The translations under genes were made by a program, and so were the position numbers. Shown piece after piece: positions 17,446 to 24,503 of a stretch of DNA of 42,280 bases; position 1 is the stretch's first letter, and each line of letters opens with the position of its first letter. The DNA comes from Bdellovibrionaceae bacterium UBA6776 (GTDB taxonomy: Bacteria > Bdellovibrionota > Bdellovibrionia > Bdellovibrionales > UBA1609). The stretch lies in assembly GCA_002453155.1 (NCBI GenBank), contig DKGG01000048.1, forward strand, positions 1 through 42,280, in the 5' to 3' direction. The notes under the pieces are model-generated. The model was not told the DNA's origin and made no database searches. It saw only the letters and a list, made by a program, of their open reading frames with translations.

Positions 17446-17502
17446 CTTAAAATCCTGGGTCCCTCACCGGACGTGCCAGTTCAAGTCTGGCCCGGGGCAC
17501 CA
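17446..17502 (+). pseudogene. 3' portion of a tRNA-Leu(UAA) gene, att-like copy 2
   Basis: 57 bases identical to 11687-11743: the end of the anticodon arm, variable arm, T arm (GCCAG/CTGGC) and the acceptor 3' strand ending CCA. Copy 2 retains less recognisable tRNA upstream; the anticodon stem has CAGGG against TCCTG, leaving a G-U pair, and an AGACGCAC stretch lies 12 bp further out. There is no 5' acceptor strand. The repeat distance is 5,759 bp. The surrounding gap 17218-17775 otherwise holds only the HigBA palindrome, a 6-bp hairpin (TCGGCT/AGCCGA near 17290) and the PadR promoter. Confidence 0.85.
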
Positions 17503-17740
17503 CTTAAATAGATTCGTTTTAAATCCAAGAACTCGTTCAAATTACGTCTCCTCGATAAAATTCACCGTTGGCCCCGAGGCTCGCCGACTTATTTTGGAGA
17601 GGAAGGTTTCCTTTCTTTATTTCAGAATCGCAATATTTCACGGTCTCCCGTGTTCCATTTTACATGAGTTTCGCAGGTCTAATGTCTCATTATGGATATA
17701 TGAGAGATAATTATTTTGAGAATTCAAGGTGCTTCGTTAT

Positions 17741-17767
17741 CCTATACCTAGAAATCCAAGGTATAGG
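17741..17767. promoter_or_regulatory. inverted repeat over the padR promoter and ribosome site
   Basis: Perfect 9-bp arms CCTATACCT and AGGTATAGG with a 9-bp spacer. The right arm covers the start of the AGGAG ribosome site of the PadR gene; the left arm overlaps a possible -10 (TATCCT at 17738-17743, 16 bp from TTGAGA at 17716-17721). This is a good candidate PadR autoregulatory operator. Confidence 0.55.
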
Positions 17768-17775
17768 AGTCCAAG

Positions 17776-18123
17776 ATGTTGATAGATAAGGAACTTATAA
17801 AAGGGTCATCGAAGACGGTCATCTTACAGCTCTTGAGTAAAAAAGGCATGCATGGCTACGAGCTATCTTCTCAGATAAAATCTTTAACCCAGGGAGCGAT
17901 TGAAATCTCAGAAGGGACGATCTATCCAACGCTACATTCATTGGAGGCTGATGGTTATATTGAGTCCCAATGGGCAGAGTCTGAGGGGAAGCGCAAAAGG
18001 AAGGTTTATAAAATAACCTCATCCGGAAGAAAGCTTTTAAAGGAGAGGAAAGCATCGTGGAATGATTTTTTGAAGGCTATGCAGTCTCTTCTTCCGGTCA
18101 AATCAAATATTTTGGAGGCCTAA
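17776..18123 (+). CDS. PadR-family transcriptional regulator
   Basis: 115-residue winged-helix regulator of the short PadR type. Motifs are VILQLLSKKGMHGYELSSQI, the recognition region ISEGTIYPTLHSLEADGYIES, and the wing EGKRKRKVYKITSSGRKLL. The start is supported by AGGAG 6-7 bp upstream. It is translationally coupled to the next gene (TAATG), a PadR plus HAAS-type membrane-protein pair known from other genomes. It probably binds the palindrome overlapping its own ribosome site. Confidence 0.93.
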   Translation: MLIDKELIKGSSKTVILQLLSKKGMHGYELSSQIKSLTQGAIEISEGTIYPTLHSLEADGYIESQWAESEGKRKRKVYKITSSGRKLLKERKASWNDFLKAMQSLLPVKSNILEA

Positions 18124-19580
18124 TGAATAAAAAATTCCGAAGCTATCTGAAAGATGTTTGTGTGGAGGTAAAAAACTGGGACCTGAAAAAGGAAGTTTAT
18201 CGTGAGCTTCGATCCCATTTGTTGGACCTATATGACTGCGAAATAGAAAACGGGAAACCTCACAGTGAAGCAATAGAAACCGTCTTGAAAACAATGGCTC
18301 CAGCAAAACGTCTTGGAAGAAAGATTAACTTAGCCAATCGAACATGGTTCTGGAGATATCCGCTCATAACATTGTCATTTTCATTTACAGCACTTTGTTT
18401 AGTGAGTTTGATTTTTTGTACTCACTATCTCATTTCTGAGTACATGTATCCTCGACTCATCAACAATCTGAGTTTTTCTGAACAATCCCAAAAGTACTTT
18501 ATAAAAGATTTAAAATTGCTTTCGGCTGATCCGATTTTTCCTGAGACAACAAGAAGTCGCAATGCTGCAGATTTCTTAAAGCTTCACATTTCTGGATTGG
18601 TAAAAAAAGAGGGTCTTTTAACCGACTATGAATCCCTGAATGATTTCATGTCCCGGAAGCATCGGGGATGGAGAGACAAAACTCGTTTTTTAGAGCTTCT
18701 AAATGATCCAGAGATTTTTAGATTTGATGCTACCTGGATAACTCACCTCGATAAGTATGACCATTTAGACATTACAAAAACCGAAGAGTTCAAAACTCAT
18801 ATGGTGGGGATTCAACGGCAGAATGGTATCAAGAAAATTGGAAAGTGGTCCTCTGCTCCTATTTTAAACACAAACGAGTTGAGTCAATGGGTTCTCATAT
18901 ATGTGGCCCAGGAAGCCAAAAAAGGAAATGTGAGGGTTGGTTTAAAAAGGCTTCGCCATGTTGCCGGCCTAATTAACAGCAATGAGATTTTAGTGGATCA
19001 TGCTGTCGCAGCAGAAGTTTTAAAGAGGGAGGGGGTCATCGCACGAAATCTTGACCTCAAAGATTGGCAAGCTGTTCCATTGGGTTTAATTGAAGCCTAC
19101 AAGCGAGTCAGTTGGGGGTGGGCAGACATTGTTCAAAAAAGCTATTTTGAGGGACAGTTCCCAGATTATTTGAAGGAATATGCCACCCCTTCAAATGGAT
19201 TTTGCTCAGGAGTCACTGAGTACTCTCTGGGTCTGAATGGACTCAGTGATTTTTTGACTCCAAAAGTTATTTTTGAGCCGGATTATTCTCAGAGAGTTTC
19301 TAAAGCCAATAAGTTGGCCAGACGCTTTCTTAGGAGATGTGGAAAGATTGAAGCCTTTCAATCTCTTTTGGAGCCTACAGGAGAAGGCCAGAATCCTTTT
19401 TGGGATAGTGATATGGCCCAGACGTGGTTCGTAAATACTTTTGAGATTTCAAAATATCTCCCCAATCCAAGTCGAATTCCCTATGTCAGAAGATTGGTTG
19501 TATTTTATCTAATGAACTATGCCACTCCCGAATACGAACAAGTTTATATTCGTCTTCATGAAGAGAATAAAGAGATCTGA
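18123..19580 (+). CDS. membrane protein with N-terminal HAAS-like domain and large extracytoplasmic region
   Basis: 485 residues. The first 70 (KEVYRELRSHLLDLYDCEIENG, then SEAIETVLKTMAPAKRLGRK) match the cytoplasmic HAAS or permease-prefix domain typically encoded next to PadR regulators. One strong TM segment follows (about 79-100, LITLSFSFTALCLVSLIFC). The remaining roughly 380 residues are predicted outside the membrane and match no family I recognise; they are helical with scattered cysteines. Usual PadR-linked proteins of this type carry a permease instead, so this version may be a sensor that signals to PadR through the HAAS domain. It overlaps padR by 1 bp. Confidence 0.7.
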   Translation: MNKKFRSYLKDVCVEVKNWDLKKEVYRELRSHLLDLYDCEIENGKPHSEAIETVLKTMAPAKRLGRKINLANRTWFWRYPLITLSFSFTALCLVSLIFCTHYLISEYMYPRLINNLSFSEQSQKYFIKDLKLLSADPIFPETTRSRNAADFLKLHISGLVKKEGLLTDYESLNDFMSRKHRGWRDKTRFLELLNDPEIFRFDATWITHLDKYDHLDITKTEEFKTHMVGIQRQNGIKKIGKWSSAPILNTNELSQWVLIYVAQEAKKGNVRVGLKRLRHVAGLINSNEILVDHAVAAEVLKREGVIARNLDLKDWQAVPLGLIEAYKRVSWGWADIVQKSYFEGQFPDYLKEYATPSNGFCSGVTEYSLGLNGLSDFLTPKVIFEPDYSQRVSKANKLARRFLRRCGKIEAFQSLLEPTGEGQNPFWDSDMAQTWFVNTFEISKYLPNPSRIPYVRRLVVFYLMNYATPEYEQVYIRLHEENKEI

Positions 19581-19600
19581 TCCCTAGATGCATTAATTAG

Positions 19601-19855
19601 GAAAGAGGGGTATCTGATGGTCACAGCAAATTCCGTGATCCACTTCATATTGATTTGAACCGCCGAAATTTGACGATAGATTTAAAAGAGGCCCGCAAGA
19701 GCATTGATGACTCTTCGGATTGTAAGGGTGGATTTCTCAAAGAGTTGGAAGATCTCGGTGAAAACACTGACGTTAAATATTTTGAAGTGAACGATGGAGA
19801 TTGTGGAGGAGTTCCTTCCTACGTTTTAAAAGGATATTGCAAACTCACAAATTAA
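19601..19855 (+). pseudogene. small ORF remnant without a good start
   Basis: An open frame runs from just after a stop at 19598-19600 to 19855; the only usual start is TTG at 19655, giving 66 residues with three cysteines (SSDCKGG, NDGDCGGVPS, KGYCKLTN). A strong ribosome site (AGAGGGG) precedes ATG 19617, but that ATG is in another frame and stops after 13 codons. This suggests a broken small gene. A cysteine-containing peptide next to a YcaO gene could be of interest, but nothing here shows it is expressed. Confidence 0.35.
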
Positions 19856-19937
19856 AACGGGGACCATGCGAGACCTAAAAAAATCACTAGGATGTAGGTC
19901 TCGCTCAATGGGGCTCGCCCATCATGTACTTGAAAGT

Positions 19938-20138
19938 TTAGGGACTCGATACGCTGGGATAGTAAGATCCAGAGCAGGTACAAGTCTCGCAGCCATATGC
20001 GTTGATCTCGCACTTTAAGGAGCCTGTGACACAAAGCGATGGTTTGTAATTATCGCAAGATTTAGTAGAGCGCTCTGGGGCCGACGAGCAAGCGCATATA
20101 GAAGTAAATGAAAAGATGAGTGCCACGCGCATCCACAT
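19938..20138 (-). CDS. small cysteine-rich lipoprotein, antistasin-like motif
   Basis: 66 residues on the reverse strand. The N-terminus looks like a lipoprotein signal (MRVALIFSFTSICAC, with ICAC-like lipobox options). The mature part is dense in cysteine: SCDNYKPSLC, then GSLKCEINAYGCETCTC. The spacing Cys-x6-Gly-Cys-x2-Cys-x-Cys recalls antistasin-type protease-inhibitor repeats. The ribosome site is weak. No neighbour is co-oriented, so it would be a single-gene unit. The role is unknown; protease inhibition is only a resemblance. Confidence 0.5.
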   Translation of the reverse strand: MWMRVALIFSFTSICACSSAPERSTKSCDNYKPSLCVTGSLKCEINAYGCETCTCSGSYYPSVSSP

Positions 20139-20317
20139 AGGCTGTTTAAACCACTCTTTTGGAGGTATGTCTAAGCCAAAGTCACATGAGTCGCCAAATT
20201 GCCCAGAGGGAGCCTCTGGATAATCCTAAAATGGCAGAGCTAGCTGCCGCGAAGAGTCTTTATTGCGCTGTAGGGTAGGGCTGCTGAATGGGGTGTGGGG
20301 CTGCTCTGCTCTGTTAA

Positions 20318-20485
20318 ATGAGGGGTAAAAGAATCGAAACCAGTGTGCCTTTTCTTGCTGTTGCAGTGACAGATCTCCTTGGCCTAAGCCCAGAGGTCCA
20401 ATCTTTTGAAAATGGACGTCTCATAATAAAGTTACCTAAAAACCAAATGATTTTGTTGGCAGGGCAAATTTGGCTTGGAAAATAA
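20318..20485 (+). CDS. small ORF (55 aa) overlapping the solute-binding-protein start
   Basis: ATG 20318 directly follows an in-frame stop and reads 55 codons (start MRGKRIETSVPFLAVAVTDL, end LAGQIWLGK). It overlaps the TTG start of the next gene by 16 bp, which would couple their translation. No convincing ribosome site precedes it, it has no cysteine, and I recognise no family. It could be a leader or precursor peptide for the YcaO enzyme two genes downstream, a small unrelated protein, or chance. Confidence 0.35.
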   Translation: MRGKRIETSVPFLAVAVTDLLGLSPEVQSFENGRLIIKLPKNQMILLAGQIWLGK

Positions 20486-22032
20486 TTTTATGGGGCTCTA
20501 CTCTTACTGTAATATCTTATGTAGCTCTTCAAATTTCTAATGCCGAAAAAGGAGTGATGCCTGTGGAAAGCCTCGTTTTTTACAATGCTATCAGCGCTCC
20601 TCCAGACTCTTTTGACCCATTGGACTTCGATGCAGCAAACAATGTTTTTTTGGGTCGCCTTTTATATGCAACTCCGCTTGAATTTGATTCAAATGGATTA
20701 TTGACCTCTTCTGTTTTAGATAAATTTGAATACCTTGCAGAAAACAAAACTCTTCAATTTCACTTAAAAAGCAATCTTCAATATGAAAACGGAGAGCCAA
20801 TTCGAATCGAAGATGTTGCTTTGGCTATCCAACGGATGGCCCTTTCTCGTCCGAATTTTCCTGTTATTGAAAAGATCTCTGGATTAAAAGGGTGGCTTCA
20901 ACAAAAGTATCCCTTAAAAGGTGATTTGTCGGGTCTTCATATTGATGGTGATATTTTAACGATTACCTTTGATGAAGCGGTTGAACACCCGCTCTTTCGA
21001 TTTGCGCTCGAACTTTTTTCAATTATTCCGTCGTCCTCCATCGATCTCGAGACAGCGAAATTGAAGGGTTCTCGCCCACCTGGATCAGGTTACTATAAGT
21101 TGGTCTCTGGAGATTTAGGGCAAAGGAAATGGGAGTTTGAGCGTCGTAATGATTCCCAGAACCTCGGTATGCCCCAGAGAATCGAAATGGATGTGCAAAG
21201 TTGGTCGGATGCTTTGTCGTCTGCGGCTCGTCGTCGGCCACAGTTTTCAGTTGTAGCTGGATTTGGTGATGTCTATTTGGATCCAAGCTTGAGTTCTGAA
21301 ATTGAGAAAATGAATTTCAAGACTGTTGCAACCCCAGATGCGTGGCATATGGTCATGAAATTAAATAGTGAGAATGGCGGTTTTCAAAAATTAGAAGCTC
21401 GCAGAACTTTTATAACAAAACTTCGATTAAAATTAAAAGAACACTATCCCAAAAATGTGAAATTGGAAGAAAGCGTATTTTCAAAACTTCTCCAAGGGTA
21501 TGTTGACTATTCTGATGGTAAAGGAAGTCCGTCTCCTTTGGATACATTGTCTAAAGATATAGTAAAAGAAGCTTTCCCGAGTGGTCTCACATGGGTAGGG
21601 CAAGAAATGAAATTGCCAGCTATTGACGATTCAATTTCGGAAACGTGTTTTTATTTTGGAATCGATTGTAAAAAGTTGGTTCGTTCAGAAGCCGTTGGTA
21701 AGCACTATGATCTTTTTGTTGGATTGACTGGTTTTTGGTCCTACGATCCTTACGGCGACATTAAAATGTTATTTACTCCAAATCTTCACAAGCAGCTTCA
21801 AGATATTGCTAAGGATCAAAAGGTTCAGAGTATGTTGACGGATTTGAACAGTCCAAAGGTTGAAGAGAAATCCGATCTTGCTAAGAAATTAGACAAATAT
21901 CTCCATGACCAATATATTTACAATGTCGTCGCTCATTTCCCATTTGTCTTCGCGTACTCGGATTCCTCTGCGACCGGAGAAGGCATCCCTCAGTCTGGAA
22001 CGTTGCCATATCCTTGGATGTTTGCTCGATGA
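20470..22032 (+). CDS. orphan SBP_bac_5-type solute-binding protein, membrane-anchored
   Basis: 520 residues from TTG 20470, the only start that keeps the hydrophobic N-terminal anchor (IILWGSTLTVISYVALQIS). Family 5 binding-protein features are visible: ISAPPDSFDPLDFDAANNVF (the typical 'sLDP' opening), LQFHLKSNLQYENGEPIRIEDV, GSRPPGSGYYKLVSGDLGQ, and a C-terminal YDLFVGLTGFWSYDPYGDIK. No permease or ATPase gene is present nearby. It overlaps the YcaO gene by 4 bp (ATGA). It parallels the binding protein of cassette 1 (13827-15200). Confidence 0.8.
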   Translation: MAWKIILWGSTLTVISYVALQISNAEKGVMPVESLVFYNAISAPPDSFDPLDFDAANNVFLGRLLYATPLEFDSNGLLTSSVLDKFEYLAENKTLQFHLKSNLQYENGEPIRIEDVALAIQRMALSRPNFPVIEKISGLKGWLQQKYPLKGDLSGLHIDGDILTITFDEAVEHPLFRFALELFSIIPSSSIDLETAKLKGSRPPGSGYYKLVSGDLGQRKWEFERRNDSQNLGMPQRIEMDVQSWSDALSSAARRRPQFSVVAGFGDVYLDPSLSSEIEKMNFKTVATPDAWHMVMKLNSENGGFQKLEARRTFITKLRLKLKEHYPKNVKLEESVFSKLLQGYVDYSDGKGSPSPLDTLSKDIVKEAFPSGLTWVGQEMKLPAIDDSISETCFYFGIDCKKLVRSEAVGKHYDLFVGLTGFWSYDPYGDIKMLFTPNLHKQLQDIAKDQKVQSMLTDLNSPKVEEKSDLAKKLDKYLHDQYIYNVVAHFPFVFAYSDSSATGEGIPQSGTLPYPWMFAR

Positions 22033-22949
22033 TAGTCATTGATCGATGGATCAATCGCTACCGTTCCAAAATCATTTCCACTGAACTTAAGCGAATTGGC
22101 AAAATGCCTAAGCTGGAGTTTTCTTTGCTGGGTCCATTTTTGAATTGCACGGCGTCTTTTAATCAAGATGAACATTGCGGGATCGATGTTGATGCAACTT
22201 GTGGAATGTCCAGATCGTCGGAAATTGCCCTTTCTAAGGCCTTGGTAGAGTTTGTTGAAAGAATGGCTGTAAGAGAACATGTTGGAGCAAAGGGCATGGG
22301 AAACAAAACATCAGACGGGTTTGCGGCGTATCCCCGGATACTTTCCCTAAATTTCAAAAAGAATGCGAGAGAAAATGCACTGAATGAGGCAATTGAGAGA
22401 TACTCTTGGATGCGGTGGTGGCAGGACTCGAAAATTGGCTTTCGAATTTTTGAGGCTCCTGATTCGATATCGTCAGATTTGCAAAGAAATTCATTTGTCC
22501 AATCAGATTGTATGATCGAAAGGATTTTTGTCGTCGAGCCACATATTGAAGGAGCAAAAGGGAGTCTAAAAATTTTAATCGCGAAATTGGCAGGTCGAGG
22601 ATACGTAACGGGAGGAGCTTTTCATCAAAGTCATCAAATTGTGATGGATCGTGCCCTTGGTGAGCTTATGCGGCACTACATAGGATATGTGCAGTTGTTG
22701 CGTGTAAATCGTGAAGTGAAAAATCTAGATTGGTACAATGGTCGTTTGGAATACTTTGCCTCAGGTGAGGGGAACTTTCTTGTGGAAAATAGATTGTCGA
22801 TCGGTTCACCGGCAGAAATCGTTCTCCCTCCGATTTACTTTGATAAAGAAATAAACCACCGGTTATCTGATTCTGTTTACGTACACCGCTGTTTGTTTGA
22901 GAATCAGCAGGAATTTTTAGATCACCGAAAAGATATTTTCTGTCTGTAA
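22029..22949 (+). CDS. stand-alone YcaO-family protein
   Basis: 306 residues from ATG 22029, which overlaps the previous stop as ATGA; an earlier in-frame ATG at 22014 is less likely. YcaO hallmarks are GIDVDATCGMSRSSEIALSK followed by ALVEFVERMAVREH (the first ATP-site E-x-x-E-R), then TSDGFAAYP and ALNEAIERYSWMRWW (the second). YcaO enzymes use ATP to activate peptide backbone amides, forming azolines, thioamides or amidines in RiPP natural products. It is shorter than typical YcaO domains (about 380) and has no E1/ThiF-like or TfuA partner gene in the window. Coupling to an orphan peptide-type binding protein is unusual. Confidence 0.85.
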   Translation: MIVIDRWINRYRSKIISTELKRIGKMPKLEFSLLGPFLNCTASFNQDEHCGIDVDATCGMSRSSEIALSKALVEFVERMAVREHVGAKGMGNKTSDGFAAYPRILSLNFKKNARENALNEAIERYSWMRWWQDSKIGFRIFEAPDSISSDLQRNSFVQSDCMIERIFVVEPHIEGAKGSLKILIAKLAGRGYVTGGAFHQSHQIVMDRALGELMRHYIGYVQLLRVNREVKNLDWYNGRLEYFASGEGNFLVENRLSIGSPAEIVLPPIYFDKEINHRLSDSVYVHRCLFENQQEFLDHRKDIFCL

Positions 22950-23005
22950 TGGTCTAATAATTTATCAGCTTATTGGATGTATTGAGGAACGACTTAATCT
23001 AGTTC

Positions 23006-23088
23006 AGTGGACGTGGTTGGCAGATTTGCATTATTAACTTGGACGCTTCATCATGAATCGGAAGCCTCAGTTCAAAATCCAATTTTAA
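23006..23088 (+). repeat. 83-bp repeat, copy B
   Basis: Copy of the repeat at 16544-16626 with 7 differences. It starts 56 bp after the YcaO stop. In the frame that is open in copy A, copy B has a stop after WTWLADLHY, while flanking codons on both sides stay recognisable (upstream EERLNLVQ, downstream NRKPQFKIQF then TAA). This fits a decaying 3' gene end. Both copies close an accessory cassette. Confidence 0.85.
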
Positions 23089-23105
23089 AAGAACTCTATT
23101 TATTC

Positions 23106-24272
23106 CTATTTCACTACGAGATTTGGAGCGATATGGTTTAAGCAATAATCGGAAATGGTTTTATCGTTTTTTAAAGCTGCGCTTAGGCAAATGTCCCTTA
23201 TTGATTCTGTCATAATCGGTGTCGCGTCAATGAGATCGCTCATTCTTTTAAGGTAAGACAATGCTTTAGAGGAACTCACACTTCCTAACGCGTATCCTCG
23301 TGAGATATTTTCTGAGATATATCCGTAGACATAACCGAATGTTTCTTCCGGGTTGTAACCACTACCATATAGGCTTTTTGCGGCATGCTCGGCCCATTTT
23401 TCATCCAAGTATGCAATTGCATCAAAAATCTCATTGAGCTTCTCGGATAGGGATTCTAGAGTCTCTTTCGGTGCGTTTTCCAATGTGAGGCGAATATCAT
23501 TTTCTATGGCCTTGTAATCTGACTTTCTCCGGATGTCAGTTGACTTAATAGCGTCTACCATATGTTCGATAACCTTTTCCTTTTTTTCTTTTGAGAGTCT
23601 CAGACCAGCTTCTAAAATTTCTCTTCGGACTTCAATGAGCTTTCCATATCTTCGTGAATCAGGCCGCATTTGTTTTAACAGTGCCGAAGATGATTCTAGA
23701 AGGAGATCAATATCTTGAGAATTTTTAACTTCCTTAAAAATAGAATAAGCCACGTCTAAGTTTAGATTAAGAGGGAGGAGCTCAATGGCAACTCTCTTTG
23801 TAGGAGTGCTCAAAGATTCAAAATCATACCTAAATTCTAGCTGAAAAGCCTTTAATATATCCTTTTCCGCTTTGGTTTTATGGACGCTTTTGTAAATCTC
23901 GACAATTTTATCAACAGTCTTTGGATTGAGATTGTTTCTTGAAGCTTGATAGATAGATTCTTCAAAGGTGTACCAAGCATATTCGGGGCTCTCCTCAGTT
24001 AATTGAGATCCCAGTTGAAGCACCAGATCCTGAGCCCGCTGTGGTGAGATTTGAGTTCTTGATTTAAATTCATCAATGATATGCGTTGGCTCAAGCCAAA
24101 GCCAAGACCACTTGGGATCAACGAGATTGTGTATCAAGGTATCATCGCTAAATGAGGCTGCTTGCTTCTTGTAACCCTCTGATGTGTCTGAAACAAGGTC
24201 GCCAAAGACGCCAGCATGGGCCGAATTTGCAAACACTGTTAACGTTAAACTGAATAAAAGTTTTTTATACAT
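23106..24272 (-). CDS. exported protein of unknown function
   Basis: 388 residues from ATG 24272, chosen because GGAGG lies 5 bp upstream and it gives a clean signal peptide (MYKKLLFSLTLTVFANSAHA). An earlier in-frame ATG at 24302 lacks this. The mature protein is almost wholly alpha-helical by pattern, with repeated charged helices, and has two cysteines near the C-terminus (IRDICLSAA, ISDYCLNHI). I recognise no domain. It is divergent from the gene at 24504, so 24273-24503 is a shared promoter region; that gap includes a 6-bp hairpin (GGTGCC/GGCACC near 24372-24390). Confidence 0.75.
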   Translation of the reverse strand: MYKKLLFSLTLTVFANSAHAGVFGDLVSDTSEGYKKQAASFSDDTLIHNLVDPKWSWLWLEPTHIIDEFKSRTQISPQRAQDLVLQLGSQLTEESPEYAWYTFEESIYQASRNNLNPKTVDKIVEIYKSVHKTKAEKDILKAFQLEFRYDFESLSTPTKRVAIELLPLNLNLDVAYSIFKEVKNSQDIDLLLESSSALLKQMRPDSRRYGKLIEVRREILEAGLRLSKEKKEKVIEHMVDAIKSTDIRRKSDYKAIENDIRLTLENAPKETLESLSEKLNEIFDAIAYLDEKWAEHAAKSLYGSGYNPEETFGYVYGYISENISRGYALGSVSSSKALSYLKRMSDLIDATPIMTESIRDICLSAALKNDKTISDYCLNHIAPNLVVK

Positions 24273-24503
24273 AGGCCCTCCAGCATGAGTGTGCTTCTTC
24301 AAGATTCATGCTCAAATGCTTGCTCTTTAAGTGCCTGCAAGCTCCTCAAAAGTAACTTTTTCTGGCGGGAGGTGCCACTCTAGGGCACCGAATCGGCCGA
24401 ATTCCCTATAAAGCCTGGTACAGACGGGCAGAGGTCCTCATGCGATGTTTTTGATTCTTATTGGCACTGGTTTTGCTGTCTGCAATCCTCTAGGAGAAAC
24501 CAG

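Noticed and set aside
17568..17789. 73-codon forward frame before padR
   Set aside because: It overlaps the padR promoter and palindrome and ends inside padR; it has no family or ribosome site.
11670..23088. CRISPR or phage-defence island
   Set aside because: There are no short regularly spaced repeats and no Cas or recognisable defence genes; the only defence-like element is the HigBA pair.
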